This document shows, in pieces, positions 45,175 through 53,949 of a stretch of DNA of 64,000 nucleotides; position 1 is the first letter of the stretch, and every line of letters starts with the position of its first letter. Source of the DNA: Chelatococcus albus (lineage in GTDB: Bacteria > Pseudomonadota > Alphaproteobacteria > Rhizobiales > Beijerinckiaceae). A program made the translations under genes and the position numbers. The DNA is taken from NCBI RefSeq assembly GCF_030067675.1, contig NZ_JASJEV010000003.1, positions 310,001-374,000 of the forward strand, read 5' to 3'. The notes beneath the pieces are model-generated. The model did no database searches and had not been told where the DNA came from. It saw only the letters and a program-made list of their open reading frames with translations.

Positions 45175-46077
45175 ATGCAGGCGCGCACTCTCCCCTCCAC
45201 CACCGCGCTCCGGGTCCTCGTCGCGCTCGCCGAGCACGGTTCGGCATCGGAAGCCGCCAAGGCCGTGCATCTGACGCAGAGCGCGGTCAGCAAGCAGTTG
45301 AAGGGGCTCGAGGAGAGCGTGGGCATGCCGCTCTTCCTGCGCAATGGTCGGGGCCTCACGCCGACGGAGGCCGGCCAGATCTATGTGCGCCAGGCGCGCG
45401 TCGCCCTCGGCGCGCTCGAAGCGGCCGCCGCGCGGGTCGCTGCCCTGCGGGGCTCTCCCCATTCCATCCGCCTGCATGTCCTGCCCATCCTCGGCGACCG
45501 CTGGCTCGTACCTCGCTTCTCCCGGTTCACCGAGCAGCATCCCGGCGTCGACGTGCAGTTCACCACCTTCGTCACGAGCACGATGGCGGAGGAGGCGGAC
45601 GCGGTCTTCCGTTTCGGCGAAGGCCACTGGCCCGGGCAGGATGCGGACTATCTCTTCGGCCGCAACGTGGCGCTCGTCGCGGCGCCGCAGCTGCTGCAGC
45701 GCATGGGCGGCATCGAGACGGCCGACGACGTGCGCCGCTACACGGTTCTCGACCACTTCCAGACGCCCTTGCGCTGGAGCGAATTCGCCGAGGCGCAGGG
45801 GCTCACTGACTTCACGCCGGCGCATACGGTGCGTTTCGGCTTCTACGCCCTCGTCATCCGGGCGGCCATAGCCGGGCAGGGCCTCGCGCTCGTGCCGCGC
45901 AGCCTGATTGCGGACGAACTGGCGGCCGGCCGCCTCGTCAATCCGAACGGGCTCGGCTTCTTCAGCCGTCACGGTTACTGGCTGACGGTGCCGAACGACC
46001 GGCCGCCGCGACCCGGCCTCGTCGTCTTCCGCGCCTGGCTGCTCGAGGAGGCGCGGGCACTCGGTCCGGACGCGTAA
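45175..46077 (+). CDS. LysR family transcriptional regulator
   Basis: A 300-residue regulator. The N-terminal winged HTH (STTALRVLVALAEHGSASEAAKAVHLTQSAVSKQLKGLEESVG) is followed by LFLRNGRGLTPTEAG and an effector domain (SIRLHVLPILGDRWLVPRF ... GQGLALVPRSLIADELAAGRL). ATG at 45175 fits the family; the frame opens with GTG at 45127. Being divergent from the argH-like/ABC operon, it probably controls that operon in response to its substrate. Confidence 0.93.
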   Translation: MQARTLPSTTALRVLVALAEHGSASEAAKAVHLTQSAVSKQLKGLEESVGMPLFLRNGRGLTPTEAGQIYVRQARVALGALEAAAARVAALRGSPHSIRLHVLPILGDRWLVPRFSRFTEQHPGVDVQFTTFVTSTMAEEADAVFRFGEGHWPGQDADYLFGRNVALVAAPQLLQRMGGIETADDVRRYTVLDHFQTPLRWSEFAEAQGLTDFTPAHTVRFGFYALVIRAAIAGQGLALVPRSLIADELAAGRLVNPNGLGFFSRHGYWLTVPNDRPPRPGLVVFRAWLLEEARALGPDA

Positions 46078-46115
46078 GGCCGCCGGACGCGAGAGGGCCG
46101 GTCGGGAAGATCCGA

Positions 46116-46571
46116 TCAGAAGAAGTCGGCGTTGCTGAAGACGCGCTGTTCGGGGCGCAGATGCGCGCCGACCGTGGTGAAGGTGCGCGGGATGGAGATG
46201 ACACCCTGCAGGTGCTGCCACAGCGCCTTGGGCGAGATCGGCTTCGCCAGCACTTCATTGGCGCCTGCCGAGGTCGCCTTGATGACGTTGTCCTGGGTGC
46301 ACTGCGCCATCGTCACGATGACCGGCACCTTCGGCGATGGCGATACCGCGGGAGAGCGGATCATGCGCACCAGCTCCTCGCCGTTGAGAAGCTGAACATC
46401 CCAGTCGACGAGCACGATATTCGGCCGCCGCTGCTCGAAGATGCCGATGGCCTCGGCGCCGTCGGTCGCCTCCAGGATGCGCCGCAGGCCGACCTGGTTG
46501 AGCAGATCCCTATAGATCCGGCGCAGGTGTGGACTGGCCTCCACCACCAGCACGCAGAGATTGGGAAACAT
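46116..46571 (-). CDS. Receiver-domain protein with altered acidic pocket
   Basis: A 151-residue single-domain protein with a CheY-like fold. The likely phosphoacceptor is Asp56 (VLVDWDVQ), with Thr in VIVTMAQ and Lys in LAKPISP. The usual acidic pair after strand 1 is changed: VVEASPHL has Glu11-Ala12 instead of Asp-Asp. A C-terminal tail of about 30 residues (FTTVGAHLRPEQRVFSNADFF) extends past the domain. ATG at 46571 has GGAG upstream. It lies 174 bases after cheY at the end of the che cluster. Confidence 0.85.
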   Translation of the reverse strand: MFPNLCVLVVEASPHLRRIYRDLLNQVGLRRILEATDGAEAIGIFEQRRPNIVLVDWDVQLLNGEELVRMIRSPAVSPSPKVPVIVTMAQCTQDNVIKATSAGANEVLAKPISPKALWQHLQGVISIPRTFTTVGAHLRPEQRVFSNADFF

Positions 46572-46745
46572 GGGGGCTCCGTGGATCATGAGCCGGGCTC
46601 ACCGACAGCAACGCCTCTCGCCGATCATCGCGGGCGATGAATAAGCCCCGGTGAATCGGCAAGGTTGATTTTCCGTGACCACGGACCGTGGCAGAACCTT
46701 CCGCGATCGCCCGCCGCGCCGGCACCGGGGCGTGCGTCCCTGCGC

Positions 46746-47132
46746 TCAGGCGGTGCCGAGCACCTTCTGCAGACGGACATCGAGATCGCCGATCTCGTAG
46801 GGCTTCACCACATAGTGGTTGGCGCCGATCGCGGAGGCTTCCTTGAGCTTCTCGACGGAGCGCTCGGCCGTTGCCATGATGACCTTGATGTGGTTGAGCT
46901 CGGGCACGCTGCGGATGGCGCGCAGGAGGTCGATGCCACTCATGCCCTCCATGTTCCAATCGAGCAGGATGACGTCATAGGCCTTCTGCTGCATCTTCTT
47001 CAGCGCCTCCATGGCGCTCTCGGCCTCGTCGATCTGACGGAAGTCGAGCTGCTGAAGATAGTATGAAGCAAGGCCGCGCATGCTCTTCTGATCGTCGACC
47101 ACGAGGATGCGAATCTGATCCTTCGGCTTCAT
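46746..47132 (-). CDS. cheY: Chemotaxis response regulator CheY (distal copy)
   Basis: A 128-residue single receiver domain with the full active site: Asp13-Asp14 (LVVDDQKS), phosphoacceptor Asp58 (LLDWNMEGMSG), Thr in VIMATAER and Lys in VVKPYEIG. ATG at 47132 has AAGGAG 6 bases upstream. It starts 10 bases after cheB. With two CheY proteins in the cluster, one probably binds the motor and the other may act as a phosphate sink, but which is which cannot be read here. Confidence 0.92.
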   Translation of the reverse strand: MKPKDQIRILVVDDQKSMRGLASYYLQQLDFRQIDEAESAMEALKKMQQKAYDVILLDWNMEGMSGIDLLRAIRSVPELNHIKVIMATAERSVEKLKEASAIGANHYVVKPYEIGDLDVRLQKVLGTA

Positions 47133-47142
47133 GGATCGCTCC

Positions 47143-48231
47143 TTACCTGACTCGAGATGCTTTTGGTTCTTGCGCGATTCTATAAATGTCGTTGGCGATC
47201 TCATCGAGCGGCACGACATGGTCCGCCGCGCCGATCTCGAAGGCGGCCTTGGGCATACCGTACACGACGCAGGTTTCCTCGCTTTGAATCAAAGTCGCGG
47301 ATCCGGCCTTGCGCATTGCCAGCAGCCCCTGTGCGCCATCGCGCCCCATACCGGTGAGCAGGACGCCGATGGAGTTGTGGTGCGCGAGCCTGGCGACCGA
47401 GTGGAACATCACGTCCACGGACGGGCGGTGGCCGCTGACGAGCGGCCCTTCGACGAGCGACACGCTCAGGCTGCTGCCGCGTTCGACGACCTCCATGTGC
47501 CGGTTGCCGCCCGGCGCGATGTACACTGTGCCCGGCTCGAGACGCTCGCCGCCGGCTGCCTCCCGCACGGTGAGTCCGGTCACCTGTTCGAGGCGCGCGG
47601 CGAAGCGGCCGGTATAGCCCGGCGGCATGTGCTGGGTGACGACCACGGGCAGACGATAGGGTGCGAGGTCGCGCAGCACCCGCTGCACCGCGGGTACGCC
47701 GCCTGTCGAAGCGCCGATGGCGACCAGGGGCAGATGGCCGCGGGCCAGTTCCGTGACCTTGCGGGCCTCGCGCGCCGGCCGGGGCGCAGCATTGACACGG
47801 GCAACGGTCTTCCTGCTGCCGGCGGCGCGACGCAGCGCTGCCAGCAGCGTCTCCATGAAATGCTCGAGGGTGTTCGTGCCGGCGTCCGGCTTCTCGATGA
47901 AGTCGACCGCGCCGAGCTCCAGCGCCTGGATCGTGTTGTCCGCACCGGGACCGCCGAAGGCCGAGACCACGAGGACCGGCAAGGGGTCCTGGCGCATCAG
48001 GCGGTTGAGCAGGGCGAGGCCGTGGCGCCCCGGCAGTTCGAGATCGAGCGTCACCACGTCCGGCCGCGTCTCCTGGATGGCGTCCCAGCCCTCCTCGGCG
48101 CTGGCGGCCGCCCCCACCACGGTGAAGCCCTCGGCATTGTTGATGATGCCGGTGAGGAGGCGGCGCATGAGCATGGAATCGTCGACGACGAGCACGCGCA
48201 CGTCGCCGGTGGTTGCAGATCCGTAGCCCAT
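47143..48231 (-). CDS. cheB: Chemotaxis methylesterase/deamidase CheB
   Basis: A 362-residue two-domain protein. The receiver has Asp17-Asp18 and phosphoacceptor Asp63 in VTLDLELPG. The methylesterase domain has the Ser in GASTGG, His in TQHMPPGYT and Asp in GMGRDGA. It removes methyl groups from receptor glutamates when phosphorylated by CheA. ATG at 48231 overlaps the cheD stop by 4 bases (ATGA). Confidence 0.96.
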   Translation of the reverse strand: MGYGSATTGDVRVLVVDDSMLMRRLLTGIINNAEGFTVVGAAASAEEGWDAIQETRPDVVTLDLELPGRHGLALLNRLMRQDPLPVLVVSAFGGPGADNTIQALELGAVDFIEKPDAGTNTLEHFMETLLAALRRAAGSRKTVARVNAAPRPAREARKVTELARGHLPLVAIGASTGGVPAVQRVLRDLAPYRLPVVVTQHMPPGYTGRFAARLEQVTGLTVREAAGGERLEPGTVYIAPGGNRHMEVVERGSSLSVSLVEGPLVSGHRPSVDVMFHSVARLAHHNSIGVLLTGMGRDGAQGLLAMRKAGSATLIQSEETCVVYGMPKAAFEIGAADHVVPLDEIANDIYRIAQEPKASRVR

Positions 48232-48851
48232 CACTCGAAGATCTCCACGGAGCCGGCGACGGGCCGCACGGTGACGCGATTGAGATATGCCATTTCCTGA
48301 CCGGCGAGATTGGCGTGTTGCGGCCGGTCGACGTGCTGGACCCAGACCCGGCCGCTGTGGGGATGGAAGTGGATGCGCCGCGGGCTGTCGCCGCCCACGT
48401 CGCTTGAGGCGACGGGGATGCGCTCGCGGGCGAGGAACTCCTGCACGAAGGCGATGTTGCGCTGCCCGATGGCGAGGCTCGTCGGACCGGCGAGAACGCG
48501 CGCGCCGCCGAAGATCTTGGCCTCGAGGTTCTGCCGCTGGGCGCCACGCTTGAAGAGCGCGTTGAGGAGCACCTCCATGGCGGTGTCGCCGTAGCAGAGC
48601 CCGGCCGTGTCGGGTCCCAGGGGCCCCGCACCCACCTGTGGCAGAAGGAAGTGATTGAGCCCGCCGACGCCGGTCGTCTTGTCGCGTACGCACGCCGAGA
48701 CACAGGACCCAAGCACGGTCGCGAGCACCTCGCCCTTGTCCGTCGTCACCTCGTGGTCGCCCGGTGCCACCGTAATGATCGTCGCGTCGAACCGCGGATC
48801 GAAGTAGCGACGGGACGTCGTTGCAGGCCGAACGGCCCCCTTTGAACTCAT
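48231..48851 (-). CDS. cheD: Chemoreceptor glutamine deamidase CheD
   Basis: A 206-residue protein. The catalytic Cys in VLGSCVSACVRD and His in GGLNHFLLP match CheD, which converts receptor glutamines to glutamates. A C-terminal extension of about 40 residues goes beyond the core (HSGRVWVQHVDRPQHANLAGQEMAYL), as in rhizobial CheD. It starts two bases after the cheR stop and overlaps cheB by four, so the three are tightly coupled. Confidence 0.94.
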   Translation of the reverse strand: MSSKGAVRPATTSRRYFDPRFDATIITVAPGDHEVTTDKGEVLATVLGSCVSACVRDKTTGVGGLNHFLLPQVGAGPLGPDTAGLCYGDTAMEVLLNALFKRGAQRQNLEAKIFGGARVLAGPTSLAIGQRNIAFVQEFLARERIPVASSDVGGDSPRRIHFHPHSGRVWVQHVDRPQHANLAGQEMAYLNRVTVRPVAGSVEIFE

Positions 48852-48853
48852 CG

Positions 48854-49699
48854 TTACTTCCTGCGATAGATCGTGCGCCCGATGACCTCGAGCGATGGAT
48901 GCAGATGCGGCCGCGACTCGGAATGTCCGAGATAGAGCCATCCCCCCGGCCTCAGCACCTCGACGAAGCGGTCGATGATGTCGCTCGTTGTCGGCTGGTC
49001 GAAGTAGATGAGCACGTTGCGGCAGAAGATCACGTCGAACGGGCCGCTCACCGGCCAGGGCTCGATCAGGTTGAGACGCTTGAACGTCACCAGCCGGCGG
49101 ATTGCGTCCGGAACGCGGTATTCCCCCGGCGTCTGCGTGGCCTCGAGCTTGAGGAGCGGCCGCAGGTCGGCGGGCATGCGCTCCACCGCCTCGCTGGCAT
49201 ATCGGCCCGCCTCGGCCCGACGCAGGATGTCGGAGTCGATGTCCGTCGCGAGGATCCGGAAATCGCCCTTGGGAGGCCCCTTGAACGCGTCGTGGACGCA
49301 GGCGGCGATGCTGTAGGGCTCCTCTCCCGAAGAGCTCGCCGAGCACCACAGCCGGACCCGTCCAGCCGGCCGGTGGGTGATCTCCATCAGGGACGGCAGC
49401 ACCGCTTGGCGCAGATGGTCGAAGTGATGGCGCTCGCGGAAGAAGGACGTGTGGTTGGTGGTGACGGCATTGATGAGCTCGCCGATCTCCGAGGCCCCCT
49501 CGGGGCGCCGCAGGAGGGCGCAGTATTCCGCCACCGAGGTCAGGCCGAGCGCCTTGACGCGGCGCGCCAGCCGCCCGCGCGCCATGGCCTCCTTGTGCTC
49601 GCGGATGACGATGCCCGCGTGGCTGTGCACGACCTGGGCGATGAACCGCAGATCGTCACGGGTGATGGACAGATCGAAGCTCGGCGAGAATTGCGACAT
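48854..49699 (-). CDS. cheR: Chemotaxis receptor methyltransferase CheR
   Basis: A 281-residue SAM-dependent methyltransferase. The N-terminal helical domain (about 10-75) ends before TTNHTSFFRERHHF. The SAM-binding region has LWCSASSSGEEPYSIA, ILATDIDSDIL and FCRNVLIYFD. It methylates receptor glutamates for adaptation. It is separated from cheW by 199 bases. Confidence 0.96.
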   Translation of the reverse strand: MSQFSPSFDLSITRDDLRFIAQVVHSHAGIVIREHKEAMARGRLARRVKALGLTSVAEYCALLRRPEGASEIGELINAVTTNHTSFFRERHHFDHLRQAVLPSLMEITHRPAGRVRLWCSASSSGEEPYSIAACVHDAFKGPPKGDFRILATDIDSDILRRAEAGRYASEAVERMPADLRPLLKLEATQTPGEYRVPDAIRRLVTFKRLNLIEPWPVSGPFDVIFCRNVLIYFDQPTTSDIIDRFVEVLRPGGWLYLGHSESRPHLHPSLEVIGRTIYRRK

Positions 49700-49898
49700 C
49701 TTTCACCGCAAGGGCAACCCGACCGGGGCAGCGCAACATCCGATCCTCACACTGGACGGCGCCGCAATGCCCCCCTCTTTCATGCAGTCTCCCGCCCGCC
49801 CCCGTGCCGTTCCCGGTTCCTCCGGAGGGACGCGCATCCCCACCGTCCGGCGGCCTGGGCCTCCGGCGAGGGCGGCGCATGGCCCAGCGCCGCTCCTC

Positions 49899-50408
49899 TC
49901 AGGCGGCGTTGGCGTGGCGCGAGGAGGCGTCTTCGACGATGCCGTCCTGGGTGATGGCGGCAAGGTCGAGAAGGGCGACGATCTCGTTGTCGAGCAGGGC
50001 CAGGTGCTCGATCAGGCCCGAGTGGTCGCGCTCCACGTCCGGCGTCGGCCGGATGGCGCTCGCCGGCACGTCGACGATGTCGGACACGGTGTCGACCAGG
50101 ATACCAGCGGTCCGGTCGGCGATGTCCACCACGACGATCACGTGGGCTGCGGTCGCCTGCGTCGTGCCGAGGCCGATGCGGGCCCGCAGGTCGTAGACCG
50201 GCAGGATGACGCCGCGCAGGTTGACCACGCCGCGCACGTAAGGCGCGGCATGCGGCAGCGGCGTCGTCTCCTGCCAGCCCTTGATCTCACGCACCGTCTG
50301 CACGTCGATACCGAAGGTCCTCTCGTCGACGCAGAAGGTGACGATCCGGCGCGACGCGTCGGAACCCGCCGAGGGAGAGGTTTCCGTCATGTTGAGAGCC
50401 TGTGTCAT
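49899..50408 (-). CDS. cheW: Chemotaxis coupling protein CheW
   Basis: A 169-residue SH3-like adaptor that links receptors to CheA. Core blocks are IVTFCVDERTFGIDVQTVREI, APYVRGVVNLRGVILPVYDLRARIGL and DNEIVALLDLAAI. Its start overlaps the cheA stop by 4 bases. The 199 bases between it and cheR hold no gene but include a palindromic cctccggagg near 49817. Confidence 0.95.
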   Translation of the reverse strand: MTQALNMTETSPSAGSDASRRIVTFCVDERTFGIDVQTVREIKGWQETTPLPHAAPYVRGVVNLRGVILPVYDLRARIGLGTTQATAAHVIVVVDIADRTAGILVDTVSDIVDVPASAIRPTPDVERDHSGLIEHLALLDNEIVALLDLAAITQDGIVEDASSRHANAA

Positions 50409-52717
50409 CGCTTGTTCACCGTCATCGCTTCCACGAGGGGACGCCGCTGCTGCGCCGCGAGCCGCGGCATGGTGTCGACGTCGAGAATAAGGGCGACGAG
50501 GCCGTCGCCCAGGATGGTGGCGGCTGAGGCGCCGGTCACGCGGCCGTAGTTCGTCTCGAGGCTCTTCACCACGACCTGCTGCTGACCCAGGATGTCGTCT
50601 ACCGCGATGCCGATCCGGTCGCCGCGGTCCGTCTCGGCAATGATGATGACGGTCTCGTCGCTCGGCGGGCTGTCGGTCATGATGGCGCCGAGGCGCGCCA
50701 CCGGCACCACGTCGTTGCGCCAGCGCAGCACCTCCTGGCCTGACGGCAGATGCTCGACGGTGTCGTCGCTGAGCCGCAGCGTCTCGACGATGCTGGTGAT
50801 CGGCACCACGAAGCGCTCGCCGGCCGAGCGCACGATCATGCCGTCGAGCACGGCGAGCGTCAGCGGCAGCGACATGGTGAAGCGGCAGCCTCGGCCGGGA
50901 TCGGAATCGACGGTGATGCGGCCGCCGAGCGCCTCGACATTGCGGCGCACGACGTCCATGCCCACGCCGCGCCCCGAAACGTCGGTCACCTTGTCGGCGG
51001 TCGACAGCCCCGGCGCGAAGATGATCTCGTCGATCTCCTGCGGCGAGGGGCGCGCGTCGGGAGCGACGAGCCCCTTCGACCTGGCCTTGGCGAGGAGTTT
51101 CTCGCGGTTGATGCCGCGACCGTCGTCGGCCACCGAGATGACGATGCGGCCAGCCCGGTGCTCCGCCGAGAGGTGGATGACGCCCTCGGCCGGCTTGCCG
51201 TTGGCCGTGCGCTCGGCCGCCGTTTCGAGACCGTGATCCATCGAGTTGCGGATCATGTGGGTGAGCGGGTCGGCCAGCTCCTCGATGACGGTCTTGTCGA
51301 CCTCGGTGTTCTCGCCCGAGAGGACGAGACGCGCCTCCTTGCCGAGCGTCTGTGCGAGCTCGCGCACAAGGCGCGGCATGCGCTGGAAGACCGTCTTCAC
51401 CGGCTGCGCGCGCACCGCCATCACATGGTCCTGCAATTCGCGCGTCTGGCGCGTCAGCGTCAGGATGCCGTCGGCGAGCTTGGTGCCTTCGTCGATGGTC
51501 AGCATGCGCGCGCGCTCGGCCAGCATCGACTGGGTGATGACGATCTCGCCGACGAGATTCATCAGGCGGTCGATGCGGTCGAGATCGACGCGGATGCTGC
51601 CGACCTGCTTCGCGCGGCCCGCGGGAGCGCCGCCGCGCTGCGGCTGGCCCGCGTCGTTGGCGGCCCTGGCGGGCATACCTGCCGCGGCGGGCGCCGCCGC
51701 GCCTTCCGCATCGTTCCTCGTCGCCATGCTGGCTTCGGCGCTGGCAGCGATGGCCGCAAGGCTCGCGGCGAGGCTCGCCGGCACTTCCGGCGCTCCGCCC
51801 GGCGCCGCTGCGCCAACGGGAGCGGCACCGGACGGCGCCATGCCCCCTTCGGGACCGCCAACCGAAAACTCCTGCGCGTCGAGGAACATGTCGAGCGCGT
51901 TCGCAATCGCCTCCCGCGGCACGGCGCCCTCGAAGGCAACGTCGAACTGCAGGCAGCAGTCGCCGACGTCGAGCTCCTGAAGCGACGGGACGGCCGCAAC
52001 ATCCGCGGTGATCGTCAGCGGCCCGATCGCCTCGAGCGAACGCAAGAGCACGCGCGGGTCGATGCCGCGGCGGAACAGATCCCGATGCGGACGGATGCGC
52101 ACGACCGTTCCCTGTGCCGGCCTTGCGGCTGCGGAGGCAGCCGGCGGGGCGACCGCGGGCGCGGGCCTCGGGTTCTCGAAGGGGTCGTCGTCGGGGTTCC
52201 AGGGTGTCTCCTCGGCAGGCGCGGAAACCGGTTCGGGCGCGGCGCCCGGCACGGTGCCGCTCGCCACCTGGGCGATTAGCTTGTCGAAGATCGCCGTCAG
52301 CTCCGGCGCCTTTTGCTCGGTCTTGGCCGGCGTCTCGAGCACCTGGCCGACACGCTCGAGTTCAGCGATGAGGTCGGCACGCTTGTTCGCCGGCTCGCCG
52401 TTGCGGGCGGCGGCGACAAGATCAGCCACCGCATCCGAGCAGCGCAGGAAGAGGCCGGTCGGCGCCTCCTGCACCGGCACGCGCCCGGTGCGCAGGTGAT
52501 CGAGCGAGGCCTCGAAGGCATGCGCGAAATTGACGAGGTCTGCGAAGCCGAAGGCGCCCGCTCCACCCTTCACCGAATGGATGGCGCGGAAGGCGGCATT
52601 GACATCCTCGGGATCCGTCGACCCCTCGTCGAGCGCCTGCAGCCGCGCCTCAAGCGCAGCCAGAAGCTCTTCGCACTCCTGAAAGAACGACTGCTTGAGT
52701 TCGTCGAGGAAGTCCAT
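50405..52717 (-). CDS. cheA: Chemotaxis histidine kinase CheA
   Basis: A 770-residue kinase. The HPt domain has the phosphorylated His47 in AFRAIHSVKGGAGAFGF. A long Ala/Pro-rich linker and a P2-like region (about 205-285) follow. The dimerisation helices contain LDRIDRLMNLVGEIVITQSML. The ATPase domain has MIRNSMDHGLE, VADDGRGINRE and GRGVGMDVVR, and a C-terminal CheW-like domain ends the protein. It should phosphorylate both CheY proteins and CheB. It starts 10 bases after the proximal cheY. Confidence 0.97.
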   Translation of the reverse strand: MDFLDELKQSFFQECEELLAALEARLQALDEGSTDPEDVNAAFRAIHSVKGGAGAFGFADLVNFAHAFEASLDHLRTGRVPVQEAPTGLFLRCSDAVADLVAAARNGEPANKRADLIAELERVGQVLETPAKTEQKAPELTAIFDKLIAQVASGTVPGAAPEPVSAPAEETPWNPDDDPFENPRPAPAVAPPAASAAARPAQGTVVRIRPHRDLFRRGIDPRVLLRSLEAIGPLTITADVAAVPSLQELDVGDCCLQFDVAFEGAVPREAIANALDMFLDAQEFSVGGPEGGMAPSGAAPVGAAAPGGAPEVPASLAASLAAIAASAEASMATRNDAEGAAAPAAAGMPARAANDAGQPQRGGAPAGRAKQVGSIRVDLDRIDRLMNLVGEIVITQSMLAERARMLTIDEGTKLADGILTLTRQTRELQDHVMAVRAQPVKTVFQRMPRLVRELAQTLGKEARLVLSGENTEVDKTVIEELADPLTHMIRNSMDHGLETAAERTANGKPAEGVIHLSAEHRAGRIVISVADDGRGINREKLLAKARSKGLVAPDARPSPQEIDEIIFAPGLSTADKVTDVSGRGVGMDVVRRNVEALGGRITVDSDPGRGCRFTMSLPLTLAVLDGMIVRSAGERFVVPITSIVETLRLSDDTVEHLPSGQEVLRWRNDVVPVARLGAIMTDSPPSDETVIIIAETDRGDRIGIAVDDILGQQQVVVKSLETNYGRVTGASAATILGDGLVALILDVDTMPRLAAQQRRPLVEAMTVNKR

Positions 52718-52727
52718 AGCCGGCCAA

Positions 52728-53087
52728 CTAGTTCTTGAAGCGCTCGAGCAGCGCCAGCAGCGTTGTCGGTTCGAAGGGCTTGACCATCCAGGCGGTCGCC
52801 CCGGCGCGGCGGCCTTCGGCCTTGGCGTCGGGACCGTTCTCCGTGGTCAGGATGATGATGGGCGTCTGTTCGCCGCCCGGGCGGGCGCGGCATTCGCGGG
52901 TGAATTCGATTCCGTTGAGGATCGGCATGTTGAGGTCGGTGATCACCACGTCGGGCTTGGCCTCCTGGAAGCGCGCCAGACCCTCCTCGCCGTTCTCCGC
53001 CTCCACGACGTCGTGGCCGGCCGAGCGCAGGGTCATGCACAGGAGGTCCCGCAGGGTCTTGGTGTCATCGATGGCTAAGATCTTCAC
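52728..53087 (-). CDS. cheY: Chemotaxis response regulator CheY (proximal copy)
   Basis: A 119-residue receiver protein with Asp7-Asp8 (LAIDDTKT), phosphoacceptor Asp51 (VITDLNMPILNG), Thr in ILTTENG and Lys in MVKPFEPT: a complete active site. GTG at 53087 is preferred, as GGAG lies 7 bases upstream inside the end of the STAS gene; a GTG at 53102 would add five residues. Located between the STAS gene and cheA. Confidence 0.92.
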   Translation of the reverse strand: MKILAIDDTKTLRDLLCMTLRSAGHDVVEAENGEEGLARFQEAKPDVVITDLNMPILNGIEFTRECRARPGGEQTPIIILTTENGPDAKAEGRRAGATAWMVKPFEPTTLLALLERFKN

Positions 53088-53091
53088 GGCC

Positions 53092-53373
53092 TCACTCCAC
53101 ACTCAGAGGGCCATCGTTCAAGTCGATCCCAAACGCGTCGAAGGACGCGAGGCAGGACGCCGACGGCTTTCTAAGGACAACGCGCTGGCCGCACTGCGCC
53201 GCGCTCTTCGCAGCCGCCACGAGCAGCTGCACCCACATCGCCGGCAGGGCGTCTATTGCATCGGCATTGATGGCAATACTTTCGCCCTGCTGCAGCGCAA
53301 CCAATATCTGATTGCGAATGGCGACAGCGTCAGCCTGCGAATAGCTTGTTGGTATTGCGACAGAGACGACCAT
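53092..53373 (-). CDS. STAS-domain protein heading the che operon (CheS-like)
   Basis: A 93-residue single STAS domain (PAMWVQLLVAAAKSAAQCGQRVVLRKPS, then LASFDAFGIDLND). Where anti-anti-sigma factors have Asp-Ser/Thr before the helix, this protein has Pro44-Ala45, so it lacks the usual phosphorylation site. In Sinorhizobium meliloti a small protein at this operon position, CheS, helps CheA speed dephosphorylation of a CheY, and this protein may be the equivalent. It ends 4 bases before cheY. An AT-rich stretch (ttaaaattaaatt) lies about 55 bases upstream. Confidence 0.8.
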   Translation of the reverse strand: MVVSVAIPTSYSQADAVAIRNQILVALQQGESIAINADAIDALPAMWVQLLVAAAKSAAQCGQRVVLRKPSASCLASFDAFGIDLNDGPLSVE

Positions 53374-53639
53374 CTTCTGCTACCGCCCGAATTTTGTCTC
53401 ATTCGTTTCTCGGACGGCAGGCGTTAAAATTAAATTGATGCAGCGGCGGGCCGATGCCGCGGGGCCTATCGATCCTGCCTTCCCCGACAAGACGCGTCCC
53501 CTCGCCGGCGACGCAGCCGGGCTCGCCGCTGCAAGGCGGTCAGGGAACATCCGTTACCGCGGGGAGCCCCGGCTTGCCTCGTGGAGGCCGCGAGGGCGAG
53601 CGCGATTCGCCATCTGCGGCAGCCCGTGCGGGGCTATTC

Positions 53640-53890
53640 CCCTCCCGCGCCGCCCGGCGTCGTTGGGCGGCTCCTTGCGGACAACCTTCTCCCAGGGCAG
53701 CTTGCCGCCCCAGTAGCCGTCGAAGCGCTCGGGCACGAGCTGCTCGTTCGGCATCCGGGAGACGAACTTGTAGGGGCCGGTGCCGATGGCGCCTTGCCCG
53801 AGCTGAAGCCCTCGTTTGCCGTGTCCTCTGGTGGAGAAGTCCCCGGCGGCCCTGGAGGAGACGACGAAGAGCCAGATGCTCGCCGCCGTC
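53640..53890 (-). pseudogene. Internal fragment of a family 5 extracellular solute-binding protein (inverted)
   Basis: The minus-strand frame translates through VVSSRAAGDFSTRG, GQGAIGTGPYKFVSRMP and ERFDGYWGGKLPWEKV and ends in PNDAGRR. This is the conserved central region of SBP_bac_5 (dipeptide/oligopeptide-binding) proteins. No start, signal peptide or end belongs to it, so it is a remnant. It faces away from the C-terminal fragment at 53950-54254. Confidence 0.75.
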
Positions 53891-53949
53891 GGCATCGACG
53901 CGCAGGCGAACGCCCTGCCCGGCGCCGTCCATTCCCGGCCAGGACAAGC

